Part shown: positions 9,189-17,431 of the stretch, piece by piece | How positions within the stretch are numbered: position 1 is the stretch's first letter | Layout: each line of letters begins with the position of its first letter | Source of the DNA: JBGTSJ01 sp041940305 | Lineage (GTDB): Bacteria > Planctomycetota > Planctomycetia > Planctomycetales > Planctomycetaceae | DNA length: 64,000 bases | Assembly (NCBI GenBank): GCA_041940305.1 | Contig: JBGTSJ010000005.1 | Location: forward strand, 1 to 64,000 | Reading direction: 5' to 3' | The notes under the pieces: generated by a model | Databases searched by the model: none | What the model was told of the DNA's origin: nothing | The model's input: only the letters and a program-made list of their open reading frames with translations | Made by a program: the position numbers and the translations under genes

Positions 9189-9665
9189 TCACTGTCCCAG
9201 CAGTGAGTGCACAATCGCCCCCAGTACATCCTCAGGGTCCACGAGATGCAGCTCCGACTCGCGGGCCGTCACCGTGTCCGAGTCGTCGTTCCCGGGGGCG
9301 AAATGGACGCGACTCATTGAGAGCAGCACGGGACGTCCCTCCCGACGCAGTTCGGTCACGGCCGTCGCCATCCCCTGACCGTCGTCGGCGTCCACGGTGT
9401 AGCCGTACGCAATCCGGTACCTCGCCCCGCCGCTCGTGATCCGCGCGGAGCGGTCGATCTCCGCCACGAACGCCTTCAAGTCTTCCGCACTGTGCGTGCC
9501 TGCCTCGACCGGCACGAAGACGTCTTCGCCGCCGGTGCATTGCACGTCCGCGCGCCCCCGCGCCGCCAGGCAAACGGCGTCCCACATTTCCACTGGCCCG
9601 ACCGTTCTCCGTTCAGGCAGGGCGCCGTTGGCTCGCCCGATGTCGGCGATGGATGCGAGATTCAT
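9189..9665 (-). CDS. hypothetical protein
   Basis: A 158-residue soluble protein, not recognised. The ATG at 9665 (MNLASIADIGRANG) lacks a clear binding site. It is rich in acidic residues, with alternating strand/helix character (ADVQCTGGEDVFVPVEAG, AFVAEIDRSARITS, GRPVLLSMSRVHFAPG) and no signal peptide or membrane segment. It converges tightly with the PQQ gene, 34 bases apart. Coding is supported by consistent codon-position composition along the whole frame rather than by homology. Confidence 0.6.
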   Translation of the reverse strand: MNLASIADIGRANGALPERRTVGPVEMWDAVCLAARGRADVQCTGGEDVFVPVEAGTHSAEDLKAFVAEIDRSARITSGGARYRIAYGYTVDADDGQGMATAVTELRREGRPVLLSMSRVHFAPGNDDSDTVTARESELHLVDPEDVLGAIVHSLLGQ

Positions 9666-9932
9666 TTTGCTAGCGCCACAATTCGACAACAACGAACGGC
9701 CCCTGGCAGCTGTTCAACAATGTCTTGGAACCGGCAACTCGGTTTCCGAATACCACAAGCCAGTCTCACTTCCCGCGGGAGCCTGTCAGCTGGACCCAGC
9801 GAGAAACCGGGTGGTCTCGATGTCAGCCGACTTCTTCAACGGACTGTTTGGGGTCTATCGTCGCATTCCTTCATCCGAAGTCAATCGCGCTCGCTCCCAC
9901 ACTCATGACCCATATATTCGCTGCAACCACCC

Positions 9933-11054
9933 TCACTCAGCGCCCGCCTCGGGCAGCCCCGGCCAACGTCCTGCGTCGATTGGCTGAAGTTCCAGCTTCT
10001 CCGGATCCACCACTACGTGCCGGACCTTCTGCCGCTTCCACGTGTAGGTGATATGCACCAGCCCGTCGCTTGTCTGGATCACGGCCGGATACGAGAACTC
10101 TCCGCGATCTTCGTTTTCCAGCACCAGCGCCGCCTGCCAGTTCTCACCGTCGTCGCTCACCGCCACGTTCAGCAGCGCCCGCCCCCGCGGCTCCCCCGTG
10201 TTGCGCCGCGTGTGGTTGTACACCAGCAGATGCCGCCCGTCGTCGAGAGTGACCGCGTCGATTCCCGAATTGGGATTCGGCAGGCTGGTCGCCTGCATCG
10301 GACTCCACGTCCGCCCCTGGTCGTCGGACCAGCTCGTCGTCACCTGCATCTCTTTCGTGCGGCAGAGAATCTGCAGCCGCCCGTCCGCATGCGTCAGGAT
10401 CGTCGGCTGGATCGCATTGAACTCCTCCTTGGAGTGAATCGGCCCGACCCGCTCCCACGTCCGCCCGGCGTCCGGCGTGATCTCAAAGTGCACCACCCAG
10501 CCGTCGTATTCCGTGCTCGATCCGCACAACAGATCGCCATTCTCCAGCAGCACCGGCTTGTTGCGGACCGGCCCGTCGATCGTCTCCGGCAGCCGGCAGG
10601 GGTGCGACCACGTCTCGCCATGATCCTCCGACTCCGTCAGCATCCCCCACCACGTGCTCGGGCTGGGCCCGCATTTGTAGTACAGCTGCAGCGCCCCGCC
10701 CGGCTGCTGGAAGAGCACCGGATTCCAGCACGGATGCCGCAACGTCGAATGCTGCACGCCATCGGCGACTTCGACCGGTTCCGTCCACTTTCCGTCCAGG
10801 TGTCGCGACACCCAGATCCCCACGTCCTTGTCCCCTTCCTCCGTGCCCCCGAACCACGCCGCAACCAGCCCCGCCGGCGTCTCCTCGATCGTCGAAGCAT
10901 GACACTCAGGGAACGGCGCCGCGTCATAAATGAACTCGGACGACACAACCCCGGCGCCGGATGGTTCGGCCCCCATCATTGCACTGGACGACGCTATGAG
11001 CGCGAGTGAGGCGAACAGGGAGATCAAGGACTGTCGAGACGCGAACGGCGGCAT
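9933..11054 (-). CDS. secreted sialidase-like (BNR/Asp-box) propeller
   Basis: A 373-residue exported protein with signal peptide MPPFASRQSLISLFASLALIASSSA; the start at 11054 has GGAG upstream. It carries sialidase Asp-boxes: SEDHGETW, TPDAGRTW, SDDQGRTW and SDDGENW, plus the RNKPVLLENGDLLC and QPTILTHADGRLQILCRT strands of the planctomycete exo-alpha-sialidase-like family. Family members degrade or bind glycans; whether this one hydrolyses sialic acids is unknown. The gene is followed on the left by the unlinked hypothetical gene. Confidence 0.85.
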   Translation of the reverse strand: MPPFASRQSLISLFASLALIASSSAMMGAEPSGAGVVSSEFIYDAAPFPECHASTIEETPAGLVAAWFGGTEEGDKDVGIWVSRHLDGKWTEPVEVADGVQHSTLRHPCWNPVLFQQPGGALQLYYKCGPSPSTWWGMLTESEDHGETWSHPCRLPETIDGPVRNKPVLLENGDLLCGSSTEYDGWVVHFEITPDAGRTWERVGPIHSKEEFNAIQPTILTHADGRLQILCRTKEMQVTTSWSDDQGRTWSPMQATSLPNPNSGIDAVTLDDGRHLLVYNHTRRNTGEPRGRALLNVAVSDDGENWQAALVLENEDRGEFSYPAVIQTSDGLVHITYTWKRQKVRHVVVDPEKLELQPIDAGRWPGLPEAGAE

Positions 11055-11097
11055 GAGCGACTCCGGACGAAAGTTCTGGTTGATGACGAATCCCATA

Positions 11098-11260
11098 GTA
11101 GCCGCGTCACTCCGTGACGCGGTAGCAGCCCACAACTGAGGACAAGGCCGACCAATGAATTCCGCGTCTGCCCCAGCCCGGTTCAGGTCGCAACGACGAT
11201 CGGGAGTGATACTCCCGTGCCCAAGCTGAATCCGGGTCGCGGAGCGACCCGGCTACTTTG
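11098..11260. repeat. dispersed two-hairpin repeat, copy 1
   Basis: The block gtagccgcgtcactccgtga at the left end continues to 11122, and a second block ccgggtcgcggagcgacccg extends to 11260. Each folds on itself. Both blocks recur in the same order and orientation at 45232-45328, the left one with a single difference over 25 bases. Here the element lies just past the FG-GAP gene stop, upstream of the sialidase-like gene. Confidence 0.7.
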
Positions 11261-11290
11261 CATGCATCGACCGCAGCAACTTCAGATCGG

Positions 11291-13501
11291 CTAATCCTGC
11301 TGAGCCTCACCGGCGGCCCGCGGATTCCGCTTGTAGTACAGATACCCGTCCTCCCCTCCGACGAGCAGGTCGGGGATGCCGTTCCTGTCCCAGTCCACGG
11401 TAGTCGGGCTGGTGGTATGCCCCGCGAGCACGCGATCATCGAGCGGGCCTTCATCGCGGAACCAGGTGAATCCCTCGTCATCGGTGCCGACGTTCCGCAG
11501 CCAGTTGACGCTCACGCTGTTGACGAGCAGGTCCAGCCGCCCGTCCCCGTCCCAGTCCACAAAATGCAGCTTCCGCCGCCCGCTCGCCCCCGCCCGGTTC
11601 GCATTCAACCGCAACAGCCCGTCCTGCTTGTCCCCCACCGGCTGATGCCTGCTGTCAAACTCGCAGGGGCCTTCGATTTTGAAGACACGCTGGGGGGGAA
11701 GCAGGCTAAGGGTTGAGGGTTGAGGGCTAAGGGACGGCTCTTGATCAGCGGCCGCATCTCCGTTTGCCTCCGTCGGCTCTTGACCTGCGACCCTCGACCT
11801 TTCATAGAACGCCAGATACCCCTCGTGGTCGAGCATCACAAGATCGTTGAGGCTGTCGCCGTTCCAATCGACGACGCAGGGTGTCGTGCGCCATTGCGTG
11901 ACGAGTTCATTGTTCTCCGGAGTGAACCACGCCCATTCGGGCTTCGGTGAAGTATCGTCCCACTCGATGCGGAGCGGTGTGGGCGTCTCAATGACGGCGC
12001 CGCCGCGAGACGAGAAACAACTGGAACCATTGGACGCAAACCCGCCTGCAAAGATCTTAAGGAACGTCGTGACACTGGGCCGGCCCCAGATTCCATTGAA
12101 GACGATCGAAACACGACCGTCGTGGTACCAGTCGCCGGCAGTCAGCGTCGTGTAGCCCCACTTCGCCTCGCAGGGGCCCTGGATGGAGCCTTTCTCGCCT
12201 GCCTGAAGCCGCCACAGTCGCAGGGTTTCCTCTTCGTGGCCCGGCAGCACAGGGTACCACTGTGGCGGATTGCCGCCATCGTTCGCAAAGAATCCCAGAT
12301 ACCCGGCGCTGTTCCCGCAGATCAGATCCTCATCACCATCGCCGTCCCAATCGACGCTCACCGGCGTCACCAGCGCTCCGAACTTCACGTCGGTCGCTTC
12401 TTGAGAAAAGTACGCGGGGAAGCCGAATTCCGGCATGCTCTCGCGGGCCGGATCGAAGTTCGCAATCAGTGCCACTCGGCCGTCCTCGTCGCCGCAGACC
12501 AGATCGACCGTGCCATTCCCGTCCCAGTCGAGTGCCACCGGCGTGATCATCTGCAGGTCCATCCGGATGGGCCGCGCGTCGTCACCGTCGCCGTTCTGGA
12601 GTCGCACACCCGGCGCATATCGCGGCTGCTCCCGCGTCCCCACGTTCTCGAACCACGTGTACCCGTCGAGGAACTCACCGCAGATCAGGTCGAGGTCGCC
12701 GTCGTTGTCGAAGTCGGCGAAGTTGGGGGACGGCATGCCGTACACGTCGATGGGGTTGCCGTCCGTCGTCGTGATCTTCACCGCCGGCGCAAACACCGGC
12801 CGCGGACCCAGCACCTCCGGCCACGCCTGTTCCTCGGCGAGCCTCGCTTCTCCTCCATCGACCATCGACTCTCGTCCATCGACCACGTTTTCGACGAGAT
12901 ACACAAACCCGTGCAGTGGCCCGTTCTTCCAGTTGCCGCTCTCGTCCCAGGCGTCGTCCCAGCCGTAGTCGTCCCAGATGCCGATGCCGATGATCACATC
13001 CAGGTCGCCGTCACCTTCCCAGTCGACGAGCTTCCACTGATTCGCCCGATACCGCTGGTACTGGGGATCGATCTTCTCGGGCAGCGGGAGTTGTATCGGG
13101 TTGTCGTACTGCCGCTCGCGGAAGTCGGCGTAGATCTTCCCCGGCGTCATGACGATCGGCTCGCCGCCCACGTACGAGACCTGGACGTTGGTCGGTCCGT
13201 GAGCGATGCGGACCGAATGGCGGAAGACGGGCAGTCCCCAGCGAAACAGGTCCGGCTGTCCATTCTCCCCCGGATTCTCAAACAAGTACGTCCCGTTGTA
13301 CGGCTTGTCCGGACACGACACGACCAGATCGAGATCCCCGTCCCGGTCATAATCCATCGGCAGCGGCCACGCCCACAGCCCCACGCCAAGGTCCACCACC
13401 AGCCCCGGATTGTTGTACTGAATCCGCTCCAGCCGATCCTCCGCGGGCGCTGTTGCGCAGATCAGCAGAAATGCGGCGGCGAAGATTCGTGTCGCGGACA
13501 T
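11291..13501 (-). CDS. secreted FG-GAP/VCBS-repeat protein
   Basis: A 736-residue exported protein. The ATG at 13501 (MSATRIFAAAFLLICATAPA signal peptide) has GGAG upstream; the open frame extends further left-of-gene without support. At least eight calcium-binding-type FG-GAP/VCBS motifs are visible: DYDRDGDLDL, DWEGDGDLDV, DFDNDGDLDL, DWDGNGTVDL, DWDGDGDEDL, DWNGDSLNDL, DWDGDGRLDL and DWDRNGIPDL. This predicts an integrin-alpha-like propeller outside the cytoplasm. Two linkers look like in-frame absorbed intergenic repeats: VVDGRESMVDGGEA and SLSPQPSTLSLL. The function is unassigned; such proteins are abundant in planctomycetes. Confidence 0.85.
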   Translation of the reverse strand: MSATRIFAAAFLLICATAPAEDRLERIQYNNPGLVVDLGVGLWAWPLPMDYDRDGDLDLVVSCPDKPYNGTYLFENPGENGQPDLFRWGLPVFRHSVRIAHGPTNVQVSYVGGEPIVMTPGKIYADFRERQYDNPIQLPLPEKIDPQYQRYRANQWKLVDWEGDGDLDVIIGIGIWDDYGWDDAWDESGNWKNGPLHGFVYLVENVVDGRESMVDGGEARLAEEQAWPEVLGPRPVFAPAVKITTTDGNPIDVYGMPSPNFADFDNDGDLDLICGEFLDGYTWFENVGTREQPRYAPGVRLQNGDGDDARPIRMDLQMITPVALDWDGNGTVDLVCGDEDGRVALIANFDPARESMPEFGFPAYFSQEATDVKFGALVTPVSVDWDGDGDEDLICGNSAGYLGFFANDGGNPPQWYPVLPGHEEETLRLWRLQAGEKGSIQGPCEAKWGYTTLTAGDWYHDGRVSIVFNGIWGRPSVTTFLKIFAGGFASNGSSCFSSRGGAVIETPTPLRIEWDDTSPKPEWAWFTPENNELVTQWRTTPCVVDWNGDSLNDLVMLDHEGYLAFYERSRVAGQEPTEANGDAAADQEPSLSPQPSTLSLLPPQRVFKIEGPCEFDSRHQPVGDKQDGLLRLNANRAGASGRRKLHFVDWDGDGRLDLLVNSVSVNWLRNVGTDDEGFTWFRDEGPLDDRVLAGHTTSPTTVDWDRNGIPDLLVGGEDGYLYYKRNPRAAGEAQQD

Positions 13502-14169
13502 CGCACTGCTCCGAAGAAGAACGGTCTGGCGAGGTCTCATTGGACCGGGTTCGCCGGCGGGTTCCAAGTCTGCGCCGACAGTTGAGGGCCTCGCGTGTTG
13601 TTGATCGGGGGTGGGAACGAACGTAAGACGAGCCGCTGCCCGTCGGGCCTTCGTCTCCTGTCGGGACCAGTCTCCCCGGCCGTTCTCCGCGTTGTGATAC
13701 GCAAGCCTCGATTCGTCGTGCTGCCAGAAACGCAACGCAAATGGCCAGTCTTCCTGGACGGCATGGGCACCCCGAACGGGGTCTCACAACAACGCCTACC
13801 CCCGGTGGCGATGCCCCGGAAATCCACTTACCCCCAAGGGGTTCAACAACGCTGTCGGCTGAATCCGGTGGCGTCTTCCCTCCGTGCTTCGCTCCCCCGA
13901 CGTACGCATCGAGCATCGCCGCGCAACCTCCCCAGTTCGGTTAGCCAACCGGCGACAACGATCATCACACGTGGTTTCTCATCAACCAACTTCTTGCAAC
14001 TTGGCGCCAACTTGCATGCAACTTCGTCCCGCTTCGCACACCCCGCAAGTTGAAAAGTGGCGAAGTTGCCCATCGATCGCGCCTCCTCCCGCTCAACCGC
14101 ACCGTTGCCACCCCGCGACATCAACATCACGCGGTTGCTCTCCGGGCAGGAGGAGCGGAGAATCCGGGC
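13502..14169. other. 668-base divergent intergenic region
   Basis: It separates the FG-GAP gene (minus) and the DUF5658-like gene (plus). No convincing gene is present. The middle (about 13740-13870) is low-complexity CCGAACGGGG/ACCCCCGG-type sequence often seen between planctomycete genes. The right part holds a helically spaced CAACTT cluster, annotated separately, which may be regulatory for the plus-strand gene. Confidence 0.55.
13987..14068. repeat. helically phased CAACTT motif cluster
   Basis: CAACTT occurs at 13987, 13997, 14008 and 14019, spacings of 10, 11 and 11 bases, and its complement AAGTTG at 14047 and 14063. The array ends about 100 bases before the ATG of the DUF5658-like gene. 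One-turn spacing suits side-by-side protein binding on one DNA face; the role is inferred. Confidence 0.5.
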
Positions 14170-14541
14170 ATGAATGCACCAGCCGACAGAACGGACTCGC
14201 CGCTGCGATACGCCTGGGACCGCTGGCGCGCCATCGAAACCGCCGCGTCCTGGTTCGTCCTGATGAACTTTCTCGACGCCGCTCTCACGTTCCTGCTCCT
14301 GTGGCGCGGCGGCGCCAACGGTACGGAGATCGTCGAGTCGAACCGGATCGCCGCTTACTTCCTGCACGGCTGGGGCTTCAAGGGACTGTTCCTGTTCAAG
14401 CTGGTTCTGGTGCTGTTCGTCTGCGCCATCGGACTCGTCATCGCCACCCGCCGCGAGGAGACCGCCCGCCTGGTATTCCATCTCGGCACCTTCGCCGCCA
14501 CAGCCGTCGTCGTCTACAGCGTCTGGCTGTACGCGCGGTGA
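14170..14541 (+). CDS. DUF5658-like small membrane protein
   Basis: A 123-residue protein with three predicted membrane helices: WFVLMNFLDAALTFLLLW, LFLFKLVLVLFVCAIGLVI and LVFHLGTFAATAVVVYSVWL. The pattern fits the DUF5658 family (N-x-x-D in the first helix, K in the second). The ATG at 14170 follows GGAG in a purine-rich leader; the in-frame extension to 14050 overlaps the repeat region and is rejected. The function of the family is unknown. It converges with the Feo operon 24 bases away. Confidence 0.7.
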   Translation: MNAPADRTDSPLRYAWDRWRAIETAASWFVLMNFLDAALTFLLLWRGGANGTEIVESNRIAAYFLHGWGFKGLFLFKLVLVLFVCAIGLVIATRREETARLVFHLGTFAATAVVVYSVWLYAR

Positions 14542-14565
14542 TCCGGACGCTCTACACGGCGCCGA

Positions 14566-14763
14566 TCAGGACCGATCCGCATGCCCCGTGGCGTCGAGCG
14601 ACACCAGCGGCGACTCGGACTGCGGGCTGCACCCATGGCACGACCCGGCACACGAGTTCGCACCTCCGCTACGACGCCGAAACAGCCGCACCACGCGCAG
14701 TCCGGCATAAGCCGCCGAGCCGGCGATGAGCAGCAGTACGATGATGAGCTGCCAGTCGAACAT
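14566..14763 (-). CDS. FeoB-associated Cys-rich membrane protein
   Basis: A 65-residue protein beginning MFDWQLIIVLLLIAGSAAYA, a single N-terminal membrane helix, then a basic stretch (RVVRLFRRRSGG) and a short Cys-containing tail (CAGSCHGC). This is the architecture of the FeoB-associated Cys-rich membrane protein family found directly after feoB. Its stop-side position, 34 bases after feoB on the same strand, supports the assignment. The role in iron transport, perhaps metal handling at the inner face of FeoB, is inferred. It is the last gene of the feo operon. Confidence 0.8.
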   Translation of the reverse strand: MFDWQLIIVLLLIAGSAAYAGLRVVRLFRRRSGGANSCAGSCHGCSPQSESPLVSLDATGHADRS

Positions 14764-14797
14764 CGGAATCAAGCATTGCGATCAGTGCGGCCGCCCG

Positions 14798-16996
14798 TCA
14801 GCCGATCCGCATCCCCACCTGGTACGTCACCAGTGCGGCCACGTACGCCAGCCCCGTCATATACGTAAAACAGAACACCGGCCATCGCCAGCTGTTCGTC
14901 TCCCGGCGAATGACCATGATCGTCGCGGCGCACTGGGCGCACAGCGCGAAGAACACCATCACCGAGAGCGCGACCGGGATATTGTACACCGGCTCGCCGT
15001 CCGGCCACGTCGAGTTCTGTAGCGCATCCTGCAGCCCGGCGGATTCCTCGTCCACTTCCCCGCCCAGGCTGTAGATCGTCCCCAGCGTGGCAATGATCAC
15101 CTCGCGGGCCGGAAAAGATGCGATCGCTCCCACGCCGATCCGCCAGTCCCACCCCAGCGGACGCACGACCGGCTCGATCGCCCGACCGGCCCGCCCCAGG
15201 ATGCTCTCGCGGATCAATTCGGCGCTCAAGTCGTTCTGCCGCTCCTGCAGAGCCGCGAGTTCCGGCGAGTCCTCCGCGACCCCGGCGTCTTCCAGCGCCG
15301 CGATGCGGGACTCGATCTGATGCAGTTCGGATCGGTCTCCCGGAAAATAGCCCGCCCCCCACACGAGGATCGTGGTCGCGAAGATCAGCGTCCCCGCCCG
15401 CAGGACGAAGGCATACGACGCGTCGAACACGCGCCGGGCGATCAGCCGGACCGCCGGCAGCTTGTACTCCGGCAGCTCCATCACGAACGTCGAGGCTTCC
15501 CCTTTGAAGAAGGTCTTCTGCAGCACCCAGGCCACGGGGATCGCGACGACGAGTCCGAGGGAGGACATCGCGAACAGCACCAGCGCCTGCAGCGACAGAA
15601 ATCCGCCGATCATCGTCGCCGGAATGAAGGCCCCGATCAGCAGCAGGTACACCGGCAGCCGCGCCGAACAGCTCATCAGCGGCGCGATCAGGATCGTGAC
15701 CATCCGCTCACGATGACTCTCGATCACCCGCGTCGCCATGATCCCCGGAATGGCGCACGCGAACGACGACATCAGCGGCAGGAACGACTTTCCGCTCAGC
15801 CCGAACGGCGCCATCAGCCGGTCCACCATATAGGCGGCCCGCGCCATGTACCCGCAGTCTTCCAGGATCGCGATGAACAGGAACAGCAGCGCGATCTGCG
15901 GCAGAAAGACGAGTACGCCCCCCACCCCCGCAATGATCCCGTCATTGATCAGGCTCCGCAGCGGCCCCGGCGACATTGCGGCCTCCACCTGCGCCGTGCA
16001 CCACTCCTGCCCCGCTTCGCAGGCGTCCATCAGCGGTCCCGCCCACGTGTAGATTGTCTGGAACACCAGCAGCATCACCGCCAGGAAGATCAGCAACCCG
16101 CCGATGCGATGCGTAAGAATCCGGTCCAGCCGGTCGGTGCTGGTGCGGACGCGCTGAGCGGGCGCCGTGACGACTCCCTGCAGCGTCTCGCGAGCCCAGC
16201 GGTAACGCCGGTCCGTCTCCAGAAACGTCACCGGATGTCCCGCCGCGGACAGCCGCTGCCGCGCGGCTGCCAGTTCCCCCAGCAGGGCCGGGCCGGTCTG
16301 CGCCGCGGTGCGTTGCTCCAGCGGACCATGTTTGTCAAGCAGCAGCCGTTCCTGCAGGTAGCGCGGCGGCTCGGCGATGCCGGCGCGAGTCAGCCAGTCA
16401 GCCAGCCGCGTGCTTTCCTCGTAGAACGGGTCGGGAAAGACGCGCGGCGTCGCGGTCTCCGCTCCCGCGGCTTCCAGCACGGCTGCGCGCACATCGTCCA
16501 GACCCTTGCGGCGGTGGGCTTCCGTCACGACCACCGGGATTCCCAGGCGACTCCGCAATTGCCCCACGTCGATCTGCAGTCCATTCCGCAGGGCGCTGTC
16601 CCACATGTTCAGCACCAGCACCGCAGGGATTTCCAGATCCAGCACCTGGCTCAGCAGGTACAGGTTCCGCTCGAGATTGGCGGCGTCAGCGATGCAGATC
16701 ACGACGTCCACTTCGCCGACATCGGGTTGACGGCCGAGCAGCACGTCGACGGAGACAATCTCATCCAGCGACCTTGGCGACAGGCTGTACGTGCCCGGCA
16801 GGTCGATGAGATCGACGAGCTGCTCGTTCCAGCGGACCCGCCCAATCTTCTTTTCGACCGTCACGCCCGGATAGTTTCCGACCCGCGCATGCAGGCCGGC
16901 GAGCGCGTTAAACAGCGTGCTCTTGCCGGTATTCGGATTTCCGACGCAGGCCACTTTCAGCGTGCGTGGTGAGGGGGGAGCAGCGAGGGACGACAT
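14798..16996 (-). CDS. feoB: ferrous iron transporter FeoB
   Basis: A 732-residue FeoB of normal length. The N-terminal G domain has G1 GNPNTGKST (17-25), G2 in NYPGVTVE, G3 DLPGTYSL and G4 NMWD. The membrane part contains two Gate regions with the conserved CAIPGIMATR and PLMSCSARLPVY motifs and a C-terminal ESILGRAGRAIEPVVRPLGWDW segment. It imports Fe2+ across the inner membrane. The gene lies 28 bases after feoA. No strong Shine-Dalgarno precedes the ATG, which suggests coupling to feoA translation. Confidence 0.97.
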   Translation of the reverse strand: MSSLAAPPSPRTLKVACVGNPNTGKSTLFNALAGLHARVGNYPGVTVEKKIGRVRWNEQLVDLIDLPGTYSLSPRSLDEIVSVDVLLGRQPDVGEVDVVICIADAANLERNLYLLSQVLDLEIPAVLVLNMWDSALRNGLQIDVGQLRSRLGIPVVVTEAHRRKGLDDVRAAVLEAAGAETATPRVFPDPFYEESTRLADWLTRAGIAEPPRYLQERLLLDKHGPLEQRTAAQTGPALLGELAAARQRLSAAGHPVTFLETDRRYRWARETLQGVVTAPAQRVRTSTDRLDRILTHRIGGLLIFLAVMLLVFQTIYTWAGPLMDACEAGQEWCTAQVEAAMSPGPLRSLINDGIIAGVGGVLVFLPQIALLFLFIAILEDCGYMARAAYMVDRLMAPFGLSGKSFLPLMSSFACAIPGIMATRVIESHRERMVTILIAPLMSCSARLPVYLLLIGAFIPATMIGGFLSLQALVLFAMSSLGLVVAIPVAWVLQKTFFKGEASTFVMELPEYKLPAVRLIARRVFDASYAFVLRAGTLIFATTILVWGAGYFPGDRSELHQIESRIAALEDAGVAEDSPELAALQERQNDLSAELIRESILGRAGRAIEPVVRPLGWDWRIGVGAIASFPAREVIIATLGTIYSLGGEVDEESAGLQDALQNSTWPDGEPVYNIPVALSVMVFFALCAQCAATIMVIRRETNSWRWPVFCFTYMTGLAYVAALVTYQVGMRIG

Positions 16997-17024
16997 TGAG
17001 GAGGGAGTATTGATGAGCGGGGGG

Positions 17025-17279
17025 TTAACCCCCGCTCATTGGGGGAGCAAGTTCGGCGGGCTCTACACGAATCCGCCGCGCATCGGCCCGACGGACGGCG
17101 AGGCGGCTCCCGCGGACGAAGATGGCGAGGGGATCGCCGAGCGGTGCACGCCCAAGGAGTTCAACAGGCTCACCCGGGAGAAGGCCCATCTCGAGCAATC
17201 GTCGCGTGAGGGCATCGTCCCCGTCGAGCTCTGCGATCGTGGCCCGTTGTCCGACGGCTAACGACTCGAGTGTTGACAT
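17025..17279 (-). CDS. feoA: FeoA ferrous iron transport accessory protein
   Basis: An 84-residue SH3-fold FeoA. The motif series L-x-x-L-x-x-G-x-x-A-x-I, RRLLEMGLLPGEPVELLGRAPLGDPLAIFVRGSRLAVRRADA is typical: M-G-x-x-P-G followed by the strand and the L-x-L/A-R-R-x-x-A end. It works with FeoB in the cytoplasm. It is first in the operon, and a 17-bp palindrome lies 51 bases before its ATG. Confidence 0.94.
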   Translation of the reverse strand: MSTLESLAVGQRATIAELDGDDALTRRLLEMGLLPGEPVELLGRAPLGDPLAIFVRGSRLAVRRADARRIRVEPAELAPPMSGG

Positions 17280-17329
17280 AAAGTGTTGAGGAGCCGGAAC
17301 GCACGTCGGCGACAGAATGACCGCACATG

Positions 17330-17346
17330 TTGAGACTCAGTCTCAA
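17330..17346 (-). promoter_or_regulatory. Fur-like operator upstream of feoA
   Basis: TTGAGACTCAGTCTCAA is a perfect palindrome around a central C. Its core TGAGACT-C-AGTCTCA has the 7-1-7 geometry of Fur boxes. Position 51 bases upstream of feoA, in the only upstream gap of the operon, suits iron-dependent repression. Fur identity is inferred; the planctomycete consensus was not available to check. Confidence 0.6.
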
Positions 17347-17431
17347 TAAGCTAGTCGTGCGGGCAACGGGGCGTCAATGCTGGAGGCCGAGAATGCCAAA
17401 GACCACCAGGCACTGAACGGAGCGGACCGGG

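Noticed and set aside
12122..13585. A long plus-strand open frame opposite the FG-GAP gene
   Set aside because: High-GC shadow; its residues follow the third-position bias of the real gene and no domain is seen.
15320..16972. A 550-codon plus-strand frame opposite feoB
   Set aside because: Product is Arg/Gln/Pro/His-rich, typical of an antisense shadow; feoB is unambiguous.
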